A stretch of 64,000 nucleotides of DNA from assembly GCF_030680185.1 (NCBI RefSeq), contig NZ_JAUXVZ010000051.1, positions 1-64,000 of the forward strand. Reading direction: 5' to 3'. The position numbers were made by a program, and so were the translations under genes. Below the pieces are notes generated by a model. It made no database searches. It worked only from the letters and a program-made list of their open reading frames with translations, and was not told the origin of the DNA. The stretch is from Phenylobacterium sp. GTDB lineage: Bacteria > Pseudomonadota > Alphaproteobacteria > Caulobacterales > Caulobacteraceae. Below are positions 30,057 through 38,811 of this stretch, in pieces. Within the stretch, counting starts at the first letter, position 1. Every line of letters starts with the position of its first letter.

Positions 30057-30915
30057 ACTTCCGCGGGCAGATCGCCGCCAGCTTGCGCACCAGCTCCGGC
30101 GCCCACAGGGCCGGATCGGTGATCACCGCCTGATCGAGGCCGGTGTCGATGGGCGACGGCGTCCGGGTCTCGGGCAAGCCCCGAGCAAGGGCCGCGATCA
30201 TCTGGCGGGCGGTGTCGGCGTTGCTGAGCAACACCTCCAGCACATTGGTCACCTCCACATGGGCCGTGGCTTCGCGCCAGCAGTCATAGTCGGTGACCAT
30301 GCAGACATTGGCGTAGGGCAACTCCGCCTCGCGCGCCAGGCGCGCCTCCGGCATGGCGGTCATGCCGATCACCGAGCACCCCCAGCTGCGGTAGAGGTTA
30401 CTCTCGGCGCGGGTCGAGAACTGCGGCCCCTCCATGGCGAGATAGGTCCCGCCTTGCACGGTGGGCGCGCCGGCCGCCCGCGCGGCGTCCGCCGCCGCCA
30501 TCGACAGCCGGGGGCACACAGGATCGGCCATCGACACGTGGGCCACAAGGCCGGAGCCGAAGAACGACGCCGGCCGAGACACCGTCCGGTCGACATACTG
30601 ATCGACCACCACGAAGGTCCCGGGCGGCAGGTCTTCGCGCAGAGAACCCACGGCCGAGACCGACAGCACATCTGTGCAGCCGGCCCGCTTGAGCACGTCG
30701 ATGTTGGCCCTGGCGTTCAGCTCGCCCGGCGGAATGCGGTGGCCCCGGCCGTGACGGGGCAGGAAGACCAGCCGCACCCCTTCGAGTTCGCCGGCGATCA
30801 GGTCGTCCGAGGGCTCGCCCCAGGGCGACTCGATGGTCAGGCGCTCGCGATGGCGCAGGCCGTCGAGTTCATAGAGGCCCGAACCGCCAATGACGCCCAA
30901 GGTCCATTGCTTCAT
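30034..30915 (-). CDS. mtnP: S-methyl-5'-thioadenosine phosphorylase
   Basis: MTA phosphorylase splits methylthioadenosine, a polyamine by-product, into adenine and methylthioribose-1-phosphate. The family lines are clear: LGVIGGSGLYELDGL, FLPRHGRGHRIPPGELNARANI, YLAMEGPQFSTRAESNLYR, and VCMVTDYDCWRE, whose D-Y-D core is typical of the MTA type. Its 293-residue length fits. It may serve methionine salvage. Its position against glycosyltransferases of the arsenosugar families raises the alternative that it removes adenine from a 5'-modified adenosine made by the radical SAM enzyme. Confidence 0.9.
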   Translation of the reverse strand: MKQWTLGVIGGSGLYELDGLRHRERLTIESPWGEPSDDLIAGELEGVRLVFLPRHGRGHRIPPGELNARANIDVLKRAGCTDVLSVSAVGSLREDLPPGTFVVVDQYVDRTVSRPASFFGSGLVAHVSMADPVCPRLSMAAADAARAAGAPTVQGGTYLAMEGPQFSTRAESNLYRSWGCSVIGMTAMPEARLAREAELPYANVCMVTDYDCWREATAHVEVTNVLEVLLSNADTARQMIAALARGLPETRTPSPIDTGLDQAVITDPALWAPELVRKLAAICPRKFKPAGDA

Positions 30916-31071
30916 CGCCGCCCCTCTGGATCAGATGTGGCCAAGGGCCTAGCCATGCCCGAGGCTTTTGTCGATCTGACGCGATTCATCTGCGGGGCCA
31001 TTCTCTTTGGAACAGACCGCCGCCAAGCTTGTTCTTCCTTGTCAGGTTGAATTCTCGCGGCAGGAGGGGGC

Positions 31072-31839
31072 GTGGACGGGGCCACTGCAGCACAGCTAAC
31101 CGATGTGACCTATTGCGGACCGCCGCCCGCGCCGGCGTCCCTCTGGACAGATTGGAATTTTGATCCGGTCCTGCTGGGCGCTCTGGGCCTTTGTGCGATC
31201 GCCTATGTCTGGCGCTCTGGGGCGGCAGGCTCGCAAAGGGCCGCGTTTTTCGGCGGACTTGGGATTCTCCTCGTCGCCTTTGTGTCTCCCCTCTGCGCGC
31301 TGAGCACATCGCTGTTTTCGGCGCGGATCGCCCATCACATGCTGATGGTCGCCGCCGCAGCGCCGCTGCTGGCCCTCGCTCTGCCTCGCAAACTTCCGGG
31401 CGGCTGGCTCACAGGGGCTGGCCTCGCCCACATGGTGGTCCTCTGGGTCTGGCACGCGCCCCGGGTTTACGAATGGGCCTTGGGTGGGACAGCGTCCTAC
31501 TGGCTGATGGAGCTCAGCCTGCTGGGCAGCGCCATGGCCTTCTGGAGCGCAGTCTGGGCGCGGAAGGCTGAGCCGCCCGCCGTCATCGTCGCCCTCATCC
31601 TGACCATGGCGCAGATGGGGCTGCTGGCCGCCCTGATCACCTTCGCCCAGGCGCCGCTGTATGGCCCCCATCTCCTGACCACCCAGGCCTGGGGCCTGAC
31701 ACCGCTGGAGGACCAGCAACTGGCCGGTCTGATCATGTGGGCGCCTGGCGCCCTGCCCTATTTCGCCGCCGTGCTGTGGCTGGCGGCGCGCTGGATGCAG
31801 GGCCTGGAGAAAGATGAGGCCATGGCGTGGCGTGGTTGA
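31072..31839 (+). CDS. CtaG-like cytochrome oxidase assembly membrane protein
   Basis: The protein (255 residues from GTG 31072, AGGAGG at 31062-31067) has about seven hydrophobic segments with conserved histidines (ARIAHHMLMVAAAAPLLAL, VVLWVWHAPRVYEWAL), matching the caa3-type CtaG family, which is found with caa3/Cu-oxidase operons and copper delivery. It differs from the soluble Cox11-type CtaG. Its end overlaps the next gene by 13 bases. It opens the respiratory cluster. Confidence 0.83.
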   Translation: MDGATAAQLTDVTYCGPPPAPASLWTDWNFDPVLLGALGLCAIAYVWRSGAAGSQRAAFFGGLGILLVAFVSPLCALSTSLFSARIAHHMLMVAAAAPLLALALPRKLPGGWLTGAGLAHMVVLWVWHAPRVYEWALGGTASYWLMELSLLGSAMAFWSAVWARKAEPPAVIVALILTMAQMGLLAALITFAQAPLYGPHLLTTQAWGLTPLEDQQLAGLIMWAPGALPYFAAVLWLAARWMQGLEKDEAMAWRG

Positions 31840-32318
31840 AATTCCTGCACATCTCGGCCCTGCTCGTCTGGTGCGCGGGGCTCATCTACCTGCCCGGGCT
31901 TTTGCTGGCCCACCGCAAGGTGACCAACCGCGAGGACTTCGTCCGCATCCGCAACGCCAGTCGGTTCAGCTATAACGCCGTCACGTCGCCCGCCGCCTTC
32001 CTGGCCATCGGCGCTGGAACGGCGCTGCTGCTGCTGGCGCCCGGCGTGCTCCAGGGCTGGATGTTCGTGAAGCTGGCCCTGGTTGGGCTCCTGGTCATGG
32101 CCCACGTCCAGTACGGGTTCGTGCTCTCGGCGCTTTCGGAGGCCGGCTCCCAGCCGCCGCGCCTGCGCCTGCTCGCGGTATGGACGCTCGTCTTCGGCGC
32201 GATGACGGCCATTCTCTGGCTCGTCCTCGACAAGCCGTTCCTGGGTATAGCGGGCCTCCCGGCCTGGCTTCTGGAGCCTGGCGGCCTTCAGTCGCTGCTG
32301 TCGGACACGCCGATCTGA
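31827..32318 (+). CDS. HemJ/CopD-like four-helix membrane protein
   Basis: The 163-residue protein starts at GTG 31827 (VAWLKFLHIS), 13 bases inside the CtaG gene. Four hydrophobic segments and WLKFLHISALLVWCAGLIYLPGLLLAHR at the start resemble the UPF0093/HemJ and CopD fold, where histidines bind heme or copper. A HemJ protoporphyrinogen oxidase role is possible; a haem-handling role for the oxidase operon fits equally. Family membership is likely, exact role open. Its 3' end overlaps the opposite DUF2231 gene by 31 bases. Confidence 0.65.
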   Translation: MAWLKFLHISALLVWCAGLIYLPGLLLAHRKVTNREDFVRIRNASRFSYNAVTSPAAFLAIGAGTALLLLAPGVLQGWMFVKLALVGLLVMAHVQYGFVLSALSEAGSQPPRLRLLAVWTLVFGAMTAILWLVLDKPFLGIAGLPAWLLEPGGLQSLLSDTPI

Positions 32319-32770
32319 TGCTCGAACACCAGCTTCCCGCCATGCCAGCCCGCGAGCCCGACAAACACCAGGCCGAGGCCCGAAAGGAACAGGCCCCAAG
32401 GCAGCACCGCCGCCTCGCGGTCGAACAGGCGCAGGCCCCAGTTGGCGGCTATGACGCTGAGCAGCATCATGGCCGCGACGGCATGGCTCCAGGGCTCGGC
32501 GCTGCGGCGAATGCCGCGCACCAGCAGCAGCTCGGCCGTTCCGCTCAAGGCCGCCACCGCGCCCATAGCGAAGCCCCAGCCGCTGGTCCAGAGCCCGACG
32601 CGGGCGAAGAACGGATCGGCCGACCACCAGTAGAAGAGATCGGCGCCCAGGGTCGCGCAGACCAGGGCGATGGGAAAGGTCACCAGCATGACGTGGATCG
32701 GGTGGCCAGCCAGCTGGATGCTCGACTGCACGCTTTCTTCGAAGGGGTCCCGCGACCGGTCCTGCGCCAA
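32288..32770 (-). CDS. DUF2231 membrane protein, opposite strand in oxidase cluster
   Basis: The only leftward gene in this block. From TTG 32770 (AGGAG six bases upstream; the frame extends to 32821) it has 160 residues with four hydrophobic segments and the DUF2231 opening GHPIHVMLVTFPIALV, ending GWHGGKLVFEHQIGV. Its stop lies 31 bases inside the HemJ/CopD-like gene, and its 5' end is about 40 bases from coxB. DUF2231 proteins are haem-containing or redox-linked membrane proteins of unclear function. Confidence 0.75.
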   Translation of the reverse strand: MAQDRSRDPFEESVQSSIQLAGHPIHVMLVTFPIALVCATLGADLFYWWSADPFFARVGLWTSGWGFAMGAVAALSGTAELLLVRGIRRSAEPWSHAVAAMMLLSVIAANWGLRLFDREAAVLPWGLFLSGLGLVFVGLAGWHGGKLVFEHQIGVSDSSD

Positions 32771-32808
32771 GATGCTCTCCTTCGTCCCTGGAATAGGACC
32801 CGAACGCG

Positions 32809-33466
32809 ATGGACCCGGCAAGGGTTCGGCCTGACGGCCACGCTTTTGCTCGCGGGTTGCGATACGCCGCTTTCGACCCTGGCGCCGGCTGGGGATTCGG
32901 CCAACGCCATCGCCATCCTGTGGTGGGCGATGCTGATCGGGTCGGTGGTCATCTTCTGCGGCGTGCTCGGCGCGGCCCTCTATCCTCTGATCCGCCGGGG
33001 TTCGGCCGCGGCGCCCTCGGAAAAGGGGATGCTGATCGGCGGCGGGCTGGTGTTTCCCTCGGTCGTCCTGATGGCCTTGTTGATCGCCGCACTATTGGTC
33101 GGCGACCGGCTGAGCCCGCGAGGCGAGCCCGATGTCCTGACGGTCGAGGCCGTCGCCGAGCAGTGGGCCTGGACCTTCCACTATCCTGACGGCCGCGCCC
33201 CGACCGAAAATGTCCTGCATGTGCCGGCCGGGGTTCCGTTCGAGGTCCACGTCTCCAGCCGCGATGTGATCCACAGCTTCTGGCTGCCAAGGCTGGGGGG
33301 CAAGATCGACGCCATTCCCGGTCAGGTGAACGTCATCCGCCTGCAGGCCGCCGAGCCTGGCGTCTATCGCGGACAGTGCGCAGAGTTCTGCGGCGTCGGT
33401 CATGCGGCCATGACCTTCACCCTTCAGGCTCATGCGCCTGGAAGCCCTCTGGGAGACGCCCCATGA
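32809..33466 (+). CDS. coxB: Cytochrome c oxidase subunit II, start region apparently frameshifted
   Basis: From 32831 a 211-codon frame reads a lipoprotein signal (LLLAGC), two membrane helices, and the CuA cupredoxin domain with HSFWLP and CAEFCGVGHAAM, so the gene is oxidase subunit II. No in-frame ATG, GTG or TTG precedes the signal peptide. ATG 32809 in the +1 frame, with AGGA upstream, gives MDPARVR; dropping one C at 32829-32831 joins it to LTATLLLAGC and makes a perfect lipoprotein signal. This suggests an indel (sequencing error or real mutation) or a very unusual start. The 3' end overlaps coxA by ATGA. Confidence 0.85.
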
Positions 33467-35985
33467 CAGACGCCGAGCTGCGCCAAGCGCCCGCCATGTC
33501 GGCCATCGCCCGGCACAAGGCCCTGGAGCGCCTCTGGGGCACGCCTGGGGGCTGGGGCAAGCTGTCGGCGGTGAACCATTCCACGGTCGGGATGCGCTTC
33601 ATCATCACGTCCTTCGTCTTCTTCCTGATCGGCGGCGTTCTCGCCATGCTGATCCGGGCGCAGCTGGCGGGGCCTGAGACCGATTTCCTGAGCGCGGCGG
33701 CCTACGCCCAAGTCTTCACCATGCATGGCACGGTGATGATGTTCCTGTTCGCCATCCCGCTGATCGAGGGGCTGGCCCTCTACATGCTGCCCAAGCTGCT
33801 GGGGGCGCGAGACCTGGCCTTCCCGCGGCTCAGCGCCTTTGGCTACTGGTGCTACCTGTTCGGCGGTTCGATGCTGATCCTGGCCCTGGTGGCCGGCGCG
33901 GCGCCCGACAGCGGCTGGTTCATGTATACGCCGCTTTCCTCCAAGCCCTTCTCACCCGGAATCAACTCCGACGTCTGGCTGGTGGGGGTGACCTTCGTCG
34001 AGGTCTCGGCCGTCTGCGCGGCGGTCGAGTTCATGACCACCGTGCTGAAGATGCGCACCGGCGGCATGGCCCTGCACCGCATGCCGATCATGGTCTGGTA
34101 CCTGTGGGTGACGGCGGCGATGATGCTGTTCGGGTTCCCGCCCCTGATCCTGGGCAGCGTCCTGCTGGAGATGGAGCGCGCCTTCGACTGGCCGTTCTTC
34201 GATCCCACCCGCGGCGGCAGCCCGCTGCTCTGGCAGCACCTCTTCTGGCTGTTCGGCCACCCCGAGGTCTACATCATCTTCCTGCCCGGAGCCGGGATCA
34301 TCTCCACCATCCTGCCGGTCTTCACCGGGCGAAAGTTGGTGGGCTATTCCTGGATCGTGGTGGCGCTGATCGCGCTTGGCTTCATCAGCTTCGGCATCTG
34401 GGCCCACCACATGTTCGCGACAGGCATTCCGCACCTGTCGCTGGCCTTCTTCTCCGCCGCCAGCACGCTGGTCGTGATCCCCACGGCGGTACAGATCTTC
34501 GCCTGGCTCGCCACCCTGCTCAGCGGCCGACCCCGCATCACCCTGTCGATGCTCTACTTCTACGGCTTCCTCTCGACCTTCGTCATCGGCGGGCTGACCG
34601 GCGTGATGGTGGCCGTCGTGCCCTTCGACTGGCAGGCGCACGACACCCATTTCGTGGTCGCCCACCTGCACTACGTCCTGATGGGCGGGTTCATCTTCCC
34701 GGTCCTGGCGGCGATCTACTACTGGCTGCCGCACATGACGGGCCGCAAGCACCTGGAGGGCCTGGGCCGCACCGCCTTCGCCCTGATCTTCCTGGGCTTC
34801 AACGCCGCCTTCCTGCCCATGCACCTGACGGGTCTGCTGGGCATGCCCCGGCGGGTCTACACCTATGGCGGCGACCTGGGCTGGAACCTGCTCAACCTGG
34901 TAAGCTCGGTCTCGTCCTTTGTCCTGGCCATCGGCTTCGCCCTGGTGGTGGTCGACGTGATCCAGGTGGCGCGGTTTGGCCGGCGCACCCGGCGAAATCC
35001 CTGGAACGCCACCACTCTGGAATGGGCCATGCCCACGCCGCCGCCGGCCTACAATATCGGCTCCCAGCCGGAGGTCCGCGACCGCGACCCCCTGATCGAC
35101 GATCCTGGCCTGCCCGCCGCCCTGGCCCGCGGCGAGGGCTATCTTGGCGAGCCCCGCAATGGCTGGCGCGAGACGCTTGGCGTCCACATGCTCACCGGCA
35201 AGCCCGAGCAGGTGGTCCTGTTGCCGGGGCCCACCTTCATCCCCCTGTGGACGGCGCTGGCCACTGGCCTGTTCTTCGTCAGCTTCCTCTTCAAGCTCTA
35301 CCCCATATCGGCCCTAGCCTTCGTCCTGGTCGTCATCTGCGCCTGGCGCTGGATGTGGAATTCCGGACTGAGGACGGACGCCGAGCCCGTCGCCATCGGC
35401 CTTGGCCAGACCGCTCCCCTGCATGCGACCACGGCCGATCCGCCCACCCTGTGGGGCATGGTCTTCACTCTGATGGCCAACGGCGTCCTCTTCGGCGCCT
35501 TGGTGTTCGGTTATCTCTTCCTGTGGGTCGTCGCGCCGAACTGGCCGCCGCCGCAACTACTGGTCCGCGAGCCGGTCACGCCCCTCCTGCTGGTCGCGGC
35601 GGCGGCCGCGGGCCTCTGGGCGGTCAGCCGGGCCGGCGGCGCCAACGCCCGCGGCGAACGCGCGGCCAGCCAGACGGCCCTGGTGACGTCGGCCGCCTGC
35701 GGGCTTGTCATCGCCCTGGCCGCCCTGGCGGTCCCGGTCTTCACCGCGCCCTCGCCCACCGCGCACGCCTATGGCGCAGCGGTCGCCTTCATCAGTGGCT
35801 ATATGGCCTTCCACGGACTGATTGCGGTCCTGCTCAGCGCCTATGCCTGGAGCCGCGCGCGCGGCGGTTGGATCTCGGCCCAGCGGCGGGTCGAATTCGC
35901 CGCCCTGCGTCTCTGGTGGCTCTATCTCGCCGCCGTTGTCGGCATCAGCCTCACCCTCCTCCACGGGCCGGTCTGGTTCTCATGA
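33463..35985 (+). CDS. Cytochrome c oxidase subunit I-III fusion
   Basis: The 840-residue protein joins a heme-copper subunit I (about 1-570) to a subunit III-like part (about 600-840). Haem and copper ligands are visible: TMHGTVMMF, GHPEVYIIFLPG (His-Tyr crosslink pair and the proton-channel Glu), WAHHMFATG, and HDTHFVVAHLHYVLMGG. The subunit III end has FHGLIAVLL. Its ATG overlaps the coxB stop. Fused I-III oxidases occur in caa3-type and bacterial aa3-type systems. The enzyme reduces O2 to water and pumps protons. No ctaB or ctaA lies nearby. Confidence 0.94.
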   Translation: MTDAELRQAPAMSAIARHKALERLWGTPGGWGKLSAVNHSTVGMRFIITSFVFFLIGGVLAMLIRAQLAGPETDFLSAAAYAQVFTMHGTVMMFLFAIPLIEGLALYMLPKLLGARDLAFPRLSAFGYWCYLFGGSMLILALVAGAAPDSGWFMYTPLSSKPFSPGINSDVWLVGVTFVEVSAVCAAVEFMTTVLKMRTGGMALHRMPIMVWYLWVTAAMMLFGFPPLILGSVLLEMERAFDWPFFDPTRGGSPLLWQHLFWLFGHPEVYIIFLPGAGIISTILPVFTGRKLVGYSWIVVALIALGFISFGIWAHHMFATGIPHLSLAFFSAASTLVVIPTAVQIFAWLATLLSGRPRITLSMLYFYGFLSTFVIGGLTGVMVAVVPFDWQAHDTHFVVAHLHYVLMGGFIFPVLAAIYYWLPHMTGRKHLEGLGRTAFALIFLGFNAAFLPMHLTGLLGMPRRVYTYGGDLGWNLLNLVSSVSSFVLAIGFALVVVDVIQVARFGRRTRRNPWNATTLEWAMPTPPPAYNIGSQPEVRDRDPLIDDPGLPAALARGEGYLGEPRNGWRETLGVHMLTGKPEQVVLLPGPTFIPLWTALATGLFFVSFLFKLYPISALAFVLVVICAWRWMWNSGLRTDAEPVAIGLGQTAPLHATTADPPTLWGMVFTLMANGVLFGALVFGYLFLWVVAPNWPPPQLLVREPVTPLLLVAAAAAGLWAVSRAGGANARGERAASQTALVTSAACGLVIALAALAVPVFTAPSPTAHAYGAAVAFISGYMAFHGLIAVLLSAYAWSRARGGWISAQRRVEFAALRLWWLYLAAVVGISLTLLHGPVWFS

Positions 35986-36326
35986 CGCCCTCGACGCAAG
36001 CCTTCTGGCGCCTCGTGCTCCTGGTCGCCGCCTTCCTGATCTGGAGCCTCGCCTTCATCGCCCTCTATGGGGTCCACGGCGTCGCCTGCGCCGCCGGCTG
36101 GGCCAGCGTTCAGAACCCCTGGCCCCTGCGCCTGACGCTGATCGGACTGTGGCTGGTGATGACCTCCGCCGCGGCGGCCTTCGCCCTGTGGACCTGGAAA
36201 CGGCCCATCAAGGACCAGGCCGCCCAGGGCTTTTTGAGGACCGCGACCCTCGCTGTCGCCGTCATCGGCGCGGTGTCTACCGCCTGGCTCGGCGCGCCGC
36301 TCTTCCTGGTCAGGGTCTGCGCCTGA
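35982..36326 (+). CDS. Small membrane protein of the oxidase operon
   Basis: The 114-residue protein overlaps the subunit I-III gene by ATGA. It has three hydrophobic segments (LVLLVAAFLIWSLAFIALYG; LTLIGLWLVMTSAAAAFALW; TLAVAVIGAVSTAWLGAPLF), matching a small accessory subunit. No sequence motif places it in a known family. Coupled translation suggests it is a structural or assembly component of this oxidase, in the place of a subunit IV. Confidence 0.6.
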   Translation: MTPSTQAFWRLVLLVAAFLIWSLAFIALYGVHGVACAAGWASVQNPWPLRLTLIGLWLVMTSAAAAFALWTWKRPIKDQAAQGFLRTATLAVAVIGAVSTAWLGAPLFLVRVCA

Positions 36327-36386
36327 AGGAACCTTCACCGCGTCGGCCCGTTGGCGCTGTGAAGCTGAAAATCTGAGGAGGCGTTC

Positions 36387-38798
36387 ATGCCGGCAGCCCG
36401 TGGCCCCGCCACCTGGGGCGTGATGGCGCTAGGCGTCATCTTCGCGCTTATCGGCCTGGTGCTCGCCATCGGCGGCGCATGGCTCGTCGTCCTCGGCGGA
36501 TCGCCCTATTACCTGTTGGCGGGATTGGGCCTGCTGGCCTCTGGATTCTTCCTGTTCCGGCGAAACATCACCGGCGTCTGGATCTATGTCGCCATCTGGG
36601 CGGCGACCCTGGTCTGGGCCCTGTGGGAAGTGGGGCTGAACGGCTGGGCCCTGCTGCCGCGCCTCTTCGCCCCGTCAGTCCTGCTGGTTCTCGCCCTGCT
36701 GGCGATCTGGCCCCTGAAACCTCAGCGCCAAGGGCGGACCTTCGCCCTGGGCGGCCTGGCCGCCTTTGTGGTCGTCGCCGTGATCGGCGGCGTAGTGATC
36801 GGCTTGGCCAACCGGCCCGACGCAGCCCAGCCCCTGCCGCAGCAGACCGCCGCCCAGATGGGCGAGCCCTCGCGCTTCGACGTTGGGGCCGACTGGCCAG
36901 CCTATGGCGGAACCTACAGCAGCCGGCGTTTCTCTCCGCTCGCGCAGATCACCCGGGAAAATGTCGGGCGTCTGGAGCGGGCCTGGGTATTCGAGACTGG
37001 CGACCTGCCGACCCCTGGGACCGAGAACAAGCACGGCGCCGAAACAACGCCGCTGAAGATCGGAAACACCCTCTATCTGTGCTCGGCCAAGAACATCCTG
37101 TTCGCCCTGGACGCCCGCACCGGACAGCAGATCTGGCGCCATGACCCCGGCGTCAGCGATGACTGGATCCCCTACACGGCCGCCTGTCGCGGGGTCGTCT
37201 ACTACGCCGTCCCCGAGGCTGATCCGGCGGCGCCCTGCGCCACGCGCATCATCGAAGGCACGCTGGACGGCCGGATCATCGCCGTCGACGCCCGCACCGG
37301 GACCCCTTGCACCGGCTTTGGCCAGAACGGCCAGGCCGACATCAAGGTCGGCATGGGCGATGTCGTGCCCGGCATGGTTTCGATCACCTCGCCGCCCGTT
37401 GTCGTTCAAGGCGTGATTGTCACCGGGCACCAGGTTCTGGATGGCCAAAAGCGCTCTGCCCCGTCGGGGGTGATCCAGGGCTTCGACGCGGTCACGGGCG
37501 AACTGCGCTGGGCCTGGGACATGATGCGCCCCGATCTCACCGGGCGGCCGGCCGACGGCGATTCCTATACCCGTGGCACCCCCAACATGTGGACCATCGC
37601 CACCGGCGACGAGGCCCTGGGCCATGTCTATCTGCCCATGGGAAACTCCGCCGTCGACTACTGGTCAGGCGACCGCGCGCCGGAGGAAAACCGCTACGCC
37701 ACGGCGCTGGTGGCCCTGGATGTGAACACCGGCCGACCGGCCTGGTCGTTCCAGACGGTGCGGATGGACGTGTGGGACTATGATCTCGGCTCGCAGGCGA
37801 CCCTGGTGGACTTTCCGACCGCCGGCGGCGCCGTCCCGGCCCTGATCCTGCCTAGCAAGCAAGGCGACCTCTATGTGCTGGACCGCAGGACAGGCCGGCC
37901 GCTGACCCCGGTCGAAGATCGCGCCGTTCCGCAGGGGGGCGTTGAGCCGGCCCAGCGGGCCGCCACCCAGCCCTTCTCCGGCTATCACACCCTGGCCAAG
38001 CGGAACCTGACCGAGAAGGACATGTGGGGCATGTCGCCCATCGACCAGATGGCCTGCCGCATTCAGTTCAAGCGGGCGAGCTACAAGGGCATCTACACCC
38101 CGCCCACCACCGACCGGCGCTGGATCCAGTATCCCGGCTACAACGGCGGCTCCGACTGGGGCGGCATCGCCATCGATCCGCAACGGGGCGTAATCATCGC
38201 CAACTATAACGACATGCCCAACTACAACCGCCTTGTCCCCCGCGCGGAGGCCGACGCAATGGGGTGGGTCCCCCATGGGGAGGAGCCGCCCGCCAATGCG
38301 CGGGGCGGCGGTTCGGCCGAAGGCGCCGGCGACCCGCAGATCGGCGCGCCCTACGCCATCGACGTCAACGCCGGCTGGCGGATGCCCTTCACTGGCCTCC
38401 TTTGCAAGCAGCCCCCCTATGGCGGCATCCGGGCCATCGACATGCGCAGCGGCCAGACCCTCTGGGACCGCCCCCTGGGCACCGCTCGCAAGAACGGCCC
38501 GTTCGGGATTCCCTCCATGCTGCCCCTGCAGATCGGCACGCCAAACAACGGCGGGTCGGTGATCACCGCTGGCGGCGTGATCTTCATCGCCGCTGCGACC
38601 GACGACCTGATCCGCGCCATCGACATGGAGACCGGCGAAACCCTCTGGCAGGACGTCCTGCCGGGCGGCGGCCAGGCAAATCCGATGACCTATGAAGTAG
38701 ATGGGCGCCAATACCTGGTGATCATGGCCGGCGGCCATCACTTCATGGAGACCCCGGTCAATGACGACCTGATCGCCTACGCCCTGCCCATACGGTAG
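36387..38798 (+). CDS. gcd: Membrane-bound PQQ-dependent glucose/quinate-type dehydrogenase
   Basis: The 803-residue quinoprotein has about five N-terminal hydrophobic segments (to residue 140) and an eight-blade PQQ propeller with HGAETTPLKIGNTLYLCSA, GNSAVDYWSGDR (catalytic Asp) and the late FIAAATDDLIRAID. It oxidises aldoses such as glucose to lactones in the periplasm and passes electrons to ubiquinone. GAGGAG (36375-36380) precedes ATG 36387. It follows the terminal oxidase genes, so the quinol could feed that chain. No pqq biosynthesis genes are in the window. Confidence 0.9.
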   Translation: MPAARGPATWGVMALGVIFALIGLVLAIGGAWLVVLGGSPYYLLAGLGLLASGFFLFRRNITGVWIYVAIWAATLVWALWEVGLNGWALLPRLFAPSVLLVLALLAIWPLKPQRQGRTFALGGLAAFVVVAVIGGVVIGLANRPDAAQPLPQQTAAQMGEPSRFDVGADWPAYGGTYSSRRFSPLAQITRENVGRLERAWVFETGDLPTPGTENKHGAETTPLKIGNTLYLCSAKNILFALDARTGQQIWRHDPGVSDDWIPYTAACRGVVYYAVPEADPAAPCATRIIEGTLDGRIIAVDARTGTPCTGFGQNGQADIKVGMGDVVPGMVSITSPPVVVQGVIVTGHQVLDGQKRSAPSGVIQGFDAVTGELRWAWDMMRPDLTGRPADGDSYTRGTPNMWTIATGDEALGHVYLPMGNSAVDYWSGDRAPEENRYATALVALDVNTGRPAWSFQTVRMDVWDYDLGSQATLVDFPTAGGAVPALILPSKQGDLYVLDRRTGRPLTPVEDRAVPQGGVEPAQRAATQPFSGYHTLAKRNLTEKDMWGMSPIDQMACRIQFKRASYKGIYTPPTTDRRWIQYPGYNGGSDWGGIAIDPQRGVIIANYNDMPNYNRLVPRAEADAMGWVPHGEEPPANARGGGSAEGAGDPQIGAPYAIDVNAGWRMPFTGLLCKQPPYGGIRAIDMRSGQTLWDRPLGTARKNGPFGIPSMLPLQIGTPNNGGSVITAGGVIFIAAATDDLIRAIDMETGETLWQDVLPGGGQANPMTYEVDGRQYLVIMAGGHHFMETPVNDDLIAYALPIR

Positions 38799-38811
38799 CC
38801 CGACTTGAACC

